A DNA stretch of 13,318 nt from positions 1 through 13,318 of the forward strand of contig JAIPIM010000078.1 in assembly GCA_021734725.1 (NCBI GenBank), written 5' to 3'. The stretch comes from Minisyncoccota bacterium (GTDB taxonomy: Bacteria > Verrucomicrobiota > Lentisphaeria > Oligosphaerales > MVZH01). The position numbers and the translations under genes are program-made. Positions within the stretch are counted from its first letter, which is position 1. Every line of letters starts with the position of its first letter. Positions 6,327 through 13,318 of the stretch are shown in pieces. A model generated the notes under the pieces. It was given only the letters and a program-made list of their open reading frames with translations, was not told where the DNA came from and did not search any database.

Positions 6327-6387
6327 CAGGCAGTCGGATTTAGTGGCTCGAATCCATCGGATTCGAGGCGCTAAGTCCGACAGGCTG
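6327..6387. terminator. 61-nt imperfect palindrome between convergent tatA and radical SAM genes
   Basis: Two 29-nt arms (6327-6355 and 6359-6387) surround a 3-nt centre. The arms match at 24 of 29 positions, and two of the five differences would be G-U pairs in RNA. The innermost nine pairs, CTCGAATCC/GGATTCGAG, are perfect. The element fills the space between the tatA stop (6321) and the end of the radical SAM gene (6388). It may act as a bidirectional transcription barrier, but neither side has a U-tract, so it is not a classic intrinsic terminator. A REP-like mobile palindrome fits as well. Confidence 0.55.
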
Positions 6388-7509
6388 TTAGCCGCGACCG
6401 AAGATTTCATTCCACGGGTGGGTGGAGCGGATGAAATCCGCAAACGTGCCTACGCGGTCGTTTTGCAGTTTTTCATGTTCCGACCGGTTTTTCCCGTTTC
6501 CCGGTTCAAAGAAGCACACGGGATCTTCCGCCAGGTAGTGACCGTTCTGATGGTAGGCCAGCGCCCGACATCCTCCGCACGTATTCTTGTACGTGCATTG
6601 CCCGCATTTACCCTGCAGATTGTTGCGGGAGCGCAGTTCCTGAAGGATGGGATGACTTTCGAGCACGTCTGAAAGGGGTGTGTCCTTGACATTTCCGCAT
6701 TCAGCTTCTGTGTCCAGAAGGTGAACGCATGGGGCCACGTTTCCCTCAGGTGAGATCCCTATGTATCCGCGGCCGGCCTGACATCCGAGTTGTCGAATAG
6801 CTATCTTTGTTTTCAGCCAGTTTTTCTGGAACACACGTGAAGCCGCAAAAAAAGGCGTGAAGCTTATGTAACTCAGCCACGTCTCTCTGAGCACGGGGTG
6901 GATAACCGACTCCATATCTTCTCGATCGAACATCAAGTCGCGAAAGTTGGCGCCGCGTCCCCGTGGAACCATCGGGGATCGAAGCACGGGAGTGCCATCG
7001 GCGGTGATATGCTCGAATGTGTCGCGGAGTTGAGGAAGGTTGTGTTTTGTGATGGTTACCACGAAGAAGTGGGGGACGTCCATTTCTTTGCACAGTGCCT
7101 TCAGAGCATCCGGGTCCGTCCCCTCGCGGACAATGGTTGACTCGGGGGGCGTGATCGAGTCCAGGGAAAAAACAAAAGTGACGCGTTCGTCGGTCGCCTT
7201 TTTAATGTCTTTAATCCGTGTCTTGTCCAGGAGGGTCCCGTTCGTGTTTATGAACGACCACTGTCCGACACTTGCATTGTAAGCCAGGAGGTCATGCGCG
7301 TCCTCCCGCATCAGGAATTCTCCTCCCGAGAACGCGATGGCCGCTCTGGAGGAATACTTGTTGACTTCATCGATGACCAAGTGTTTCGCCTCATCCGTTG
7401 TGAGTTCAACAGAGGCGACATCAGGCCCCGATGCAGTCATGCAGTAGGGACAGGAAAGATTACATCGTCTGGTGGTTTCGAAGTAGCAGAGAAAGAAGTT
7501 TGAAATCAT
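6388..7509 (-). CDS. Radical SAM/SPASM domain protein, C-terminus resembling AhbD/NirJ-type enzymes
   Basis: The 373-residue enzyme should cleave S-adenosylmethionine with a [4Fe-4S] cluster held by C16, C20 and C23 (TTRRCNLSCPYC, CxxxCxxC). The SGGE motif (61-64) contacts SAM. The C-terminal SPASM region supplies further cysteines for auxiliary clusters: C243, C261, C271, C302, C305, C311, C314 and C332. The run KCGQC...CGGCRALAYHQNG and YLAEDPVC resembles the end of the heme-pathway enzymes AhbC/AhbD and NirJ, and also PqqE-like peptide-modifying enzymes. It lacks the KPTG-like N-terminus of anaerobic sulfatase maturases. No heme genes and no clear peptide substrate lie nearby, so the substrate is unknown. 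It is divergent from the MFS-HEAT gene. The ATG has no obvious ribosome site. Confidence 0.9.
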   Translation of the reverse strand: MISNFFLCYFETTRRCNLSCPYCMTASGPDVASVELTTDEAKHLVIDEVNKYSSRAAIAFSGGEFLMREDAHDLLAYNASVGQWSFINTNGTLLDKTRIKDIKKATDERVTFVFSLDSITPPESTIVREGTDPDALKALCKEMDVPHFFVVTITKHNLPQLRDTFEHITADGTPVLRSPMVPRGRGANFRDLMFDREDMESVIHPVLRETWLSYISFTPFFAASRVFQKNWLKTKIAIRQLGCQAGRGYIGISPEGNVAPCVHLLDTEAECGNVKDTPLSDVLESHPILQELRSRNNLQGKCGQCTYKNTCGGCRALAYHQNGHYLAEDPVCFFEPGNGKNRSEHEKLQNDRVGTFADFIRSTHPWNEIFGRG

Positions 7510-7806
7510 ACCATACTGTGCTTATGAACGGACAAATCGCAATACGGCGCGGCAAAAAAATGAGACAACGGACCGTCCGAAAACCGGGGGGGGGTGACAA
7601 AAGTCCCGCGAATCGGCTCACTAAGTGTGCTGTCGAGGACACATAACGTCGCGCAGTCCCACTGTCAACAAAAGTTTGACTTTGGCCTTATGTGAATGAT
7701 CTTGAAGACATGAGTACTTGGTTCTGAATGTTCAACGATTCAGACGAATCATGAGACCTACATTGCGAGCGGACCTCCATTGCCATATCTTCCCCGAGAG
7801 TGTGTT
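7510..7806. promoter_or_regulatory. Divergent control region between the radical SAM gene and the MFS-HEAT operon
   Basis: No gene is firmly supported. Several short inverted repeats could be operators: CGGAC-C-GTCCG at 7569-7579, GATTC-4nt-GAATC at 7737-7750, and a GTCAA/TTGAC pair near 7664-7680. A run of consecutive G (about 7586-7594) lies between them. I could not fix a convincing -10/-35 pair for either direction. A 40-codon basic frame starting at 7524 (plus) has no ribosome site. Confidence 0.35.
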
Positions 7807-10044
7807 ATGAACAACCAAACGGATTCATCAAGACAACCTCCACCGGCGCTTTCCGCTCGTGATCGCGAGCGTGGTCAGAAGCGCTTTCGTTTGTTCATGA
7901 TGATGAACACCATTCCCGTCGCGTGTCTCTTGGAGAACGTCATCATCCTGTATGCCATCAGGAATCGCTTAAGCGACCCGCTGGTGGCCATCATGGCATC
8001 CTTTCTTCACTTGACGATGCCGTTTATCGTTCTCGGTAAGCGTTTAGTTGCCCGTCTGGGATTGGCGCGGACTTGGGGATTGTGCTGGGCGGTGCGCTAC
8101 ATGTTTGCGGCCAGCGTGATTTTTGCTCCTTTTTTCTCGGAGTCCTTCGTGCCTTGGCTGGTACCGTTCATCCTGATGGCCGGTTACCTGGGGTTGATGG
8201 TCTTTCGCAGTATCGGTACGGTCGCCACGCAGCCGCTGGTGGGTGAAATCACCACGGATCGCGATCGCGGTCGCTTCATTTCCCATTATGCCATGCTGAC
8301 GGCTATAATCTACCTTGTCGCGATGGTTGGCATTATCTGGGCCTTGCGGCGATGGGACCGGATGGGGACGTACCACCTTATCATTGCCATTGGCTGCGTT
8401 GTGGGGTTTGTCAGCGCGTACGTTTTGACAACCATCCCCGAGTCCGCCGGGCCGCGTCAGTCGGCACGTCAACCTATTCGTAAGAGTCTGCGCAAGGTTT
8501 TCAAACACAAGCCATATGCGAATCTGCTGGTAGCCTGGTGCGCGGGGTTTATCAGTTTCGCGGTTATCATTCCCTTTGCCATCATGGCGGTGAAAAACGG
8601 TTACGGTACCTCGGACTACGAGGCGTTGACGTACTCCGCCCTTATTCTAGTCGGCAGTATCATCGCGGCCTTTGTCAACGGTGTTATCGCCGACCACGTT
8701 GGTCCGCGTCCGCTGGTTATCCTGTATTTTGCCGGTTTTTTTGCCGTGTGTTTGATCTGGGCGTTTGCTCCTGCAACCCTGATCCCTCTGCTGGTCGGCA
8801 CGTCGTTTTTTGTGGCCGGCTTCTGCAAGCAGGGTTTGATCGTTGGGCTGGGGCATTATTTTCTTTCACTTGTGTCCCAGGATGATCGGGTAGGGGTTGG
8901 GCTTTTCACGCGGATGTTTTCGGGTGCGGCGGCGGGGTTGGCGGGGGCTGTTGTGGGTGCCGGTTTGCTGCGGGTGCTGCCCCTCATGGCCCTGTCGGAC
9001 CTCGATGTGTACCGGTTATACTTCCGCATCATTGCCGTACTTCTCATTCCTCTGCTTATGTCTCTGTGGAAATTACCGCGGCTGAAGGAATGGTCGATTC
9101 GGAATGTTCTGGGATTGTTTCTGTCGCCGCGAGATCTGCGGGCAATGATTGCGCTTAACCGGGTCCGGGGAACGGAGAATTACAGTGACGATCTCAATCA
9201 CGTGCAACGGCTGAGTGATATTGCGTCGAACGTTTCGGAAAGTGCCGTTCTGGAATATCTGCAGTCCGCGCATCTGTCGATACGGTCGCGTGCACTGCGC
9301 GCACTGGCTCGGCAGGATTATCTGAGCCCGCAAGCCCGGGATGCGTTGCGTGCCGAATTGTGGAATGGCGAATTCACCACGGCGTGGATTGCCGCTGAAA
9401 CACTGGGGGAGAAGCGGATAAAAGAAGCGGTTCCCGACCTCCGGGCCGCACTGGATTCGGACGACTTCTTCCTGAAAGGCAAGGCCATGCAGGCTCTGGT
9501 TCAACTGAAAGACCAAGCGTCGTTCGACCGTATTGTCGCGGAATTTGAAGCCACCGACAATCCTCGGCTGGTGATCTACGGAGCGCATGCCATGGGATTG
9601 ATGGGAAACCCGGCGCATATCCCTGTACTGCTGAAAAAGGCAGTGACCGCGGCGTTGCCGGCGCCGGTATGCGATGAAGTTCTTTCCGCCGCGGCCGGGC
9701 TGGTGGGACAAGGTGAGACCATGTATCGGTTGCTTAAACAATGGCGGACCGACCGGGAAGGGCTCTTGTCGTTGCTCATGGAGATGGTACCGCGGTTGGG
9801 GCGGATTGAGCATTGGGATACGATATTGCAGGCAGATTCCGAGGCGCAACAACTGGAGGCATTCAACGCATTCTGTGAAAGCAATCGGAGAAGCGATATA
9901 ACCCTTTGCCGTACCGATATTGCCAGTTTCGCGTTACAGGCCCGAAGAAACGGTGTCCTGGAGAAAATTTTTCTGTGCTGCTGTCTCTTACTGTTGTCAA
10001 AACCAGCGTCGCCGGCGTCCGACGATTTTTTGCAGATTTTATGA
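7807..10044 (+). CDS. Major facilitator superfamily-like transporter fused to a C-terminal HEAT-like repeat domain
   Basis: The 745-residue protein has a polar N-terminus, then about twelve membrane segments (residues 30-425). The cytoplasmic loop DRDRGRF (151-157) lies between segments, and ADHVGPRPL (295-303) resembles the MFS loop motif. Residues about 470-690 are soluble and built of paired helices with an ALRALARQD / AAETLGEKRIKEAVPDLRAAL rhythm typical of HEAT or PBS-lyase-like repeats. The last 30 residues include an odd hydrophobic IFLCCCLLLLS run (721-731). The fusion suggests transport regulated through, or scaffolded by, the HEAT part; the substrate cannot be told. ATG at 7807 is preferred over an in-frame TTG at 7780. 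Its stop is 26 nt before the phosphoesterase gene, so the two are probably one operon. Confidence 0.85.
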   Translation: MNNQTDSSRQPPPALSARDRERGQKRFRLFMMMNTIPVACLLENVIILYAIRNRLSDPLVAIMASFLHLTMPFIVLGKRLVARLGLARTWGLCWAVRYMFAASVIFAPFFSESFVPWLVPFILMAGYLGLMVFRSIGTVATQPLVGEITTDRDRGRFISHYAMLTAIIYLVAMVGIIWALRRWDRMGTYHLIIAIGCVVGFVSAYVLTTIPESAGPRQSARQPIRKSLRKVFKHKPYANLLVAWCAGFISFAVIIPFAIMAVKNGYGTSDYEALTYSALILVGSIIAAFVNGVIADHVGPRPLVILYFAGFFAVCLIWAFAPATLIPLLVGTSFFVAGFCKQGLIVGLGHYFLSLVSQDDRVGVGLFTRMFSGAAAGLAGAVVGAGLLRVLPLMALSDLDVYRLYFRIIAVLLIPLLMSLWKLPRLKEWSIRNVLGLFLSPRDLRAMIALNRVRGTENYSDDLNHVQRLSDIASNVSESAVLEYLQSAHLSIRSRALRALARQDYLSPQARDALRAELWNGEFTTAWIAAETLGEKRIKEAVPDLRAALDSDDFFLKGKAMQALVQLKDQASFDRIVAEFEATDNPRLVIYGAHAMGLMGNPAHIPVLLKKAVTAALPAPVCDEVLSAAAGLVGQGETMYRLLKQWRTDREGLLSLLMEMVPRLGRIEHWDTILQADSEAQQLEAFNAFCESNRRSDITLCRTDIASFALQARRNGVLEKIFLCCCLLLLSKPASPASDDFLQIL

Positions 10045-10070
10045 GTTGCCCGCGGAAAGAAGGAACGAAT

Positions 10071-11546
10071 ATGAATCATCAACGAACAGCGACGATTGCC
10101 CTGCTTGCCGATCCTCACTATGGGGTCCAGTTACCCATTGCGGAGCGGCGCGGGGAAATCGCGGACATTCTTCTGAAACGGGCCGTGTCCCGTCTAAACC
10201 GTCTGATTCGTCCGGACGCAACGCTGGTTTTGGGGGACGTACTGGATAATGGAGCGGCGACCGATGCCCGCGAACGTCTGACATCAATGCGCGATATACT
10301 CGACCGTTTGGACGCACCGTACATTGCGATTCCGGGAAACCACGATAGCGATCCCGAGGCGTTCTATCGTGTATTCACGCGTCCCGAACTATTCGAGGAC
10401 ATCAACGGCATTCGTTTTGTCCCATTTGTTGACCCCGAAGAACCGGGATTCAATGCGCGACGCACAAAGGCGGATATCGACCGTTTTCGCGCGGCTCGGG
10501 CCGGCTATGAGGGACCCATTGTGGCGCTGCAGCATACATGTCTGTTTCCGCCGGGCAGTACGGAGGCGCCGTACAATTACACGAATGCTCCCGAGATTAT
10601 CGCAACGATGAAAGAAGAGAACGTCATGCTTTCGGTTAGCGGGCATTATCATCGGGGCGCGGAAACCGTGAGAGACGGCGATGTCACGTTCGTTCATGCG
10701 CCGGCGTTGTGCGAAACACCGTTCCCGTTTCTGGTGGTAACTCTTCGGGAGGGGATGGTCACCGTGGAGCGCCATGAGCTTGCCATGCCGTCGGCACTGG
10801 GACTGTTTGACGGCCATGTACACACTCACTTGGCGTACTGCAACGACAACATGACGGTTGAACAAGCGATCGATCTGGCTGGTGCGTTCGGGTTGTCCGG
10901 TGTTGCCTTTACCGAGCATTCGGGACATCTCTATTTTGACCGCGAACGCTATTGGAGCGGTTCCTGGTTTGAAGAGGGGATCCGGGCCGCTCGACCGGCA
11001 GACAGTCGTATGGCGAATTACTTGGCTATGAAGCAAGCAAATGAGAACGAAAGGGTCCGTTTCGGGCTTGAGGCGGATTGCGACCGCCAAGGGAACCCTG
11101 TTCTTGCTTGCGTTGACCGCACCCGCTTTGATTACAGGATCGGGGCAATCCACCACTTCCCTCCGCTGGGGACCAAGACGCCACCCGACAGAACAGCGAA
11201 CGACACTTTTCTCGGTCTGGTCGAAAAGATGCTCGCCAGCGGTATCGATGTGTTAGCCCATCCGTTTCGAATCTACAGACGAAACGGGTGGGCTGCGCCA
11301 CACGAACTTTTTCGCCCCACCGCGGAATTACTGCGAAAGTATCAGGTCGCCGCGGAAATCAACTTTCACACGAATGAACCGCCGGTCGAATTTGTGCGAA
11401 CCTGTCTGGAGTTGGGAGTGAAGTTTTCTTTCGGCAGTGACGCGCACGCCCTTTATGAGATTGGAGATTTTGCGTACCAAATGGCCTTACTCAAGGAAGC
11501 GGGGTTTGACGGCGATCCCGCGGATGTTGTGATTACACGGCCGTAG
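10071..11546 (+). CDS. Fusion protein: calcineurin-like metallophosphoesterase plus PHP-domain phosphoesterase
   Basis: The 491-residue protein carries two metal-dependent phosphoesterase domains. The first (about 7-235) has the calcineurin-like set DxH (D14, H16), GDVLD (D56), GNHD (89-92), H155 and GHYH (191-194). The second (about 244-480) has the PHP set DGHVHTH (D247, H249, H251), EH (E282, H283), E334, H361, H397 and SDAH (D457, H459). All key metal ligands appear intact, so both sites may be active. The length equals the sum of the two domains. No signal peptide is seen, so it is cytosolic. ATG 10071 follows an AAGGA site (10060-10064) at 6 nt. With the transporter 26 nt upstream, uptake and dephosphorylation of a phosphorylated compound is an attractive but unproved role. 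Confidence 0.92.
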   Translation: MNHQRTATIALLADPHYGVQLPIAERRGEIADILLKRAVSRLNRLIRPDATLVLGDVLDNGAATDARERLTSMRDILDRLDAPYIAIPGNHDSDPEAFYRVFTRPELFEDINGIRFVPFVDPEEPGFNARRTKADIDRFRAARAGYEGPIVALQHTCLFPPGSTEAPYNYTNAPEIIATMKEENVMLSVSGHYHRGAETVRDGDVTFVHAPALCETPFPFLVVTLREGMVTVERHELAMPSALGLFDGHVHTHLAYCNDNMTVEQAIDLAGAFGLSGVAFTEHSGHLYFDRERYWSGSWFEEGIRAARPADSRMANYLAMKQANENERVRFGLEADCDRQGNPVLACVDRTRFDYRIGAIHHFPPLGTKTPPDRTANDTFLGLVEKMLASGIDVLAHPFRIYRRNGWAAPHELFRPTAELLRKYQVAAEINFHTNEPPVEFVRTCLELGVKFSFGSDAHALYEIGDFAYQMALLKEAGFDGDPADVVITRP

Positions 11547-11574
11547 ATGCCTTGCGGTTTTGCGCGGAGTCATG

Positions 11575-13134
11575 TTACGGGATACTCGCCGACACTTCAA
11601 TGCTTGTGATGGTGCTGGCGATGTTTGTAGGGGCCCCGGCATTGCATGACAGCGTTGCTTTCACCCACAGCGAGTCGCCCGAGTTCACCGACTCGTGACC
11701 TGGCGGAGTTACCTGAAGCGTTTCGCTTTTCGCCTTGGGATCGCTGGAGGCTGCTTCCGTCCACTCCGCGCCGTCAGGCGAGACCGCCAGCTTGACGGAT
11801 CCGCCCAGTGCCTTCGTGGCTCGCACGCTCAGGCAGACTTGTACATCCGCCAGGGACTGCATTGGCGTAATACGGAACACGACGGGGACGTGCACCGCGT
11901 AACCTTTTATCCCTCTTACGGCAAACCCGCTGTCTCGCAATCGCTTTGCCGATTCGTCAAGCCGATAGAAGATTTTTATATAGGGATTGTCATAGGGGCG
12001 TTCCAGTTCGTGCTCGCCTGTCGCAGTGCTGACATCTTTCAGCGACGTTTGCCACGTTACCCGACGGCGGTCCTGCTCGTCCAACGCAACGCTGACCTGG
12101 ACCTTCGGGGACGAATGTGCCCAGGCAAACTTTGCGGGCGTCAGTTCCCGAAAACCGATCTCCTCGGCGGGCAGATAATCGAATTCCGAGACGATCGCTT
12201 CAAGTTCTTTAAACCAGCGTCTGACCACAGGATCGACGGCGTGCCATCCCCAGCGAATGCCTGCCACTTTCTTGCCTTCCTTCACGACCCCCTTTTGCGT
12301 GCAGAAGTAAGCGACGGGGATGTTGTACCCGCGGCAGATCCGCAATTGTTCGTCGAAGACCTCCCGCCCAGCATTGTTCCACCAGTTTTCCTCTGAATAA
12401 CCCGCTTTGTTATAAAAGATCCATTCCGGTGAGGCCCACGCAATGTGCAGCAACGGCTTCCCTGTTTCCCGAAAGCGGATCAGCTTTTTCTCGAACTGCG
12501 CGCCGCGAATGCCATACAGATCCATCACCCAGCCGTCAGCGGGTAGTGCAACCCAGCCGCCGGTTGCGTTTACATCGGGAGCAACCATGGGCGTCCACCA
12601 TTGATAAACAGGCAAGGAGGGCCAGCGTTTTTTGCACCAGTGGTAAAGCTTGGACAGCGTTGCCGCGTTGCCATGCCAATAGACATTTTCTTCGTCCAGG
12701 GTAATGGCGTACAGCCAGTCGGGACTCAAATCCTCAAACACCTTTTCCAGTCGTTCCTGGCATGCTTCCAGATCGAGGCTTGCATGCAGTCCGCCGGGAA
12801 GCTTGACGCGAAGAACGACTTTCCGGTTATTCCGCGCCATCTCCTTGAGCATGTCGACGGTGTCCGGTGTCGGCTGGTTCATGTTGCACTGCATGATGTA
12901 GAAATCCCAGGGGATATCGCGTCTGGATGCGCGTTTCCGGGAAAGCATGTTGGTGACACCGTCCTCGGCCGGTTGTCGCCCGTGGACAAACTGCACATTA
13001 CAGTACAGACCGCTGTCTCGGAAGGTGAGGGGGGTACGGTCGACCTGAATGCCGTCGTTCGAAGTGTCTGCCGTACACAACGGCGCGGTCAGCATGCTTG
13101 CGAGAGTCAACCAAACGTAGGACTGTCGATTCAT
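11575..13134 (-). CDS. Secreted protein of unknown function, probably carbohydrate-active (TIM-barrel-like plus C-terminal beta domain)
   Basis: The 519-residue protein begins with a signal peptide (about 1-22, LTLASMLTAPLCTA). Residues about 40-320 look like an alpha/beta barrel rich in aromatic residues: DFYIMQCN, VVLRVKLPGG, LYAITLDEENVYWHG, YQWWTP, LLHIAWASPEW, IPVAYFCTQKG. The DEEN stretch at 147-150 after a strand is a candidate acidic site. Residues about 340-519 are beta-rich with no motif I can name; they may form a binding or sandwich domain. I do not recognise a defined glycoside hydrolase family, so the enzyme class is an inference. An AGAAAGG site (13143-13149) precedes the ATG at 8 nt. 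The gene converges on the phosphoesterase gene with 28 nt between stops and no clear terminator. Confidence 0.8.
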   Translation of the reverse strand: MNRQSYVWLTLASMLTAPLCTADTSNDGIQVDRTPLTFRDSGLYCNVQFVHGRQPAEDGVTNMLSRKRASRRDIPWDFYIMQCNMNQPTPDTVDMLKEMARNNRKVVLRVKLPGGLHASLDLEACQERLEKVFEDLSPDWLYAITLDEENVYWHGNAATLSKLYHWCKKRWPSLPVYQWWTPMVAPDVNATGGWVALPADGWVMDLYGIRGAQFEKKLIRFRETGKPLLHIAWASPEWIFYNKAGYSEENWWNNAGREVFDEQLRICRGYNIPVAYFCTQKGVVKEGKKVAGIRWGWHAVDPVVRRWFKELEAIVSEFDYLPAEEIGFRELTPAKFAWAHSSPKVQVSVALDEQDRRRVTWQTSLKDVSTATGEHELERPYDNPYIKIFYRLDESAKRLRDSGFAVRGIKGYAVHVPVVFRITPMQSLADVQVCLSVRATKALGGSVKLAVSPDGAEWTEAASSDPKAKSETLQVTPPGHESVNSGDSLWVKATLSCNAGAPTNIASTITSIEVSASIP

Positions 13135-13165
13135 TGTTTATGCCTTTCTGCAGGGAGGGTTTGTC

Positions 13166-13210
13166 AAAACGTTTTACGTATACCATATTCCGTGAGAAAA
13201 AGCCTTTAAA
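13166..13210 (-). promoter_or_regulatory. Promoter and LacI/GalR-type operator of the secreted-protein gene
   Basis: On the minus strand TTTAAA (13205-13210) and TATGGT (13182-13187) are separated by 17 nt and each match the consensus at 4/6. Just downstream, near the expected transcription start, lies the perfect 10-bp palindrome AAAACGTTTT (13166-13175). A central CG flanked by A/T arms is the typical operator form of LacI/GalR-family sugar repressors. This would fit sugar-responsive control of a secreted carbohydrate-active protein. The repressor is not in the window. Confidence 0.4.
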
Positions 13211-13231
13211 AAGGCCAGTAAGTGATTGAGA

Positions 13232-13295
13232 ACCTGTTGGGCTGCAATATATTATGCAGTATTTAACGAAGCATAAAAATGCTAACCCAACAGGT
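13232..13295 (+). other. AT-rich structured element, predicted three-way junction
   Basis: A perfect 10-bp outer stem, ACCTGTTGGG (13232-13241) with CCCAACAGGT (13286-13295), encloses two smaller hairpins. One is CTGCA/TGCAG at 13242-13259, stacked directly on the outer stem. The other is AGCAT-AAAA-ATGCT at 13270-13283. It could be an RNA leader structure or the end of a mobile element, because an open frame begins directly after it. Confidence 0.55.
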
Positions 13296-13301
13296 GAAAT
13301 G

Positions 13302-13318
13302 ATGTACAAGATACAACA
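13302..13318 (+). CDS. Possible 5' end of a gene cut by the right edge
   Basis: Tandem ATG codons at 13299 and 13302 open a frame reading MMYKIQ before the window ends. An AGGTGA stretch (13292-13297), which overlaps the 3' arm of the structured element, could be the ribosome site. Only five or six codons are visible, so identity cannot be judged. A transposase following a palindromic element end is one possibility. Confidence 0.25.

Noticed and set aside
7524..7646. 40-residue basic peptide as a possible substrate of the radical SAM enzyme
   Set aside because: There is no ribosome site, the frame runs through a G tract, it is divergent from the enzyme, and no leader/core pattern is recognisable.
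9073..9852. Long open frame antisense to the MFS-HEAT gene
   Set aside because: It is a shadow of a well-supported coding region, with composition rich in Arg, Gln and His and no recognisable motif.
10389..11156. Long open frame antisense to the phosphoesterase gene
   Set aside because: The plus strand encodes all catalytic motifs of two enzyme domains here; the antisense frame has none.
11547..11574. Bidirectional terminator between the convergent phosphoesterase and secreted-protein genes
   Set aside because: The 28-nt gap has no stable stem and no useful T-run.
11695..12396. Open frame antisense to the secreted-protein gene
   Set aside because: The minus-strand frame has a signal peptide, ribosome site and consistent protein composition; the plus frame has none of these.
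13196..13216. Intrinsic terminator on the minus strand (GCCTT/AAGGC followed by T residues)
   Set aside because: The stem is only 5 bp, overlaps the promoter assigned to the secreted-protein gene, and no minus-strand gene is visible upstream.

Overview
The window comes from a Gram-negative-type bacterium of moderate GC content. The evidence for that is a Tat translocase, a SEDS cell-wall polymerase, a PBP-like protein, secreted proteins and a CCA-encoding tRNA. A PVC-superphylum organism (Kiritimatiellota, Lentisphaerota or Verrucomicrobiota) is my best guess. It rests on genome style only: a reduced division cluster, a HEAT-fused transporter, a large secreted glycosidase-like protein and dispersed palindromic repeats. 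No taxonomic marker gene is present.

Positions 1-486 are accessory debris. A reading frame on the minus strand lacks a start, is interrupted by one TGA, and abuts a GC-rich palindromic repeat. Next comes tRNA-Ser(CGA) on the minus strand, with its own promoter inside the end of the following kinase gene.

Positions 629-4760 form a minus-strand, strongly reduced dcw (division and cell wall) cluster. In transcription order it reads: an operator/promoter with five TGG boxes at exact 10-bp spacing, mraZ, a 99-residue single-membrane-segment protein in the place of ftsL, a class B PBP with only its membrane anchor and pedestal domain, and an ftsW/rodA-type SEDS polymerase 5 nt later. A PAS histidine kinase with its own promoter follows. 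The usual rsmH, murE/F/D, mraY and murG genes are absent from between these genes. A PBP that stops just before its transpeptidase domain yet is coupled to a SEDS polymerase is the most unusual feature here.

Positions 4918-6387 hold tatC and tatA on the plus strand. tatC is bracketed by a 57-bp inverted repeat at about 95% identity. A 61-nt imperfect palindrome fills the gap between the convergent tatA and the radical SAM/SPASM gene (6388-7509, minus).

Positions 7807-11546 look like a two-gene plus-strand operon: an MFS transporter fused to HEAT-like repeats, then a protein fusing a calcineurin-like metallophosphoesterase to a PHP domain. Convergent to it is a gene for a secreted 519-residue protein, probably carbohydrate-active. 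Its upstream region has a promoter-like pair and a LacI/GalR-type palindrome. The right edge (13232-13318) is AT-rich, folds into a predicted three-way junction, and may start another gene or mobile element.
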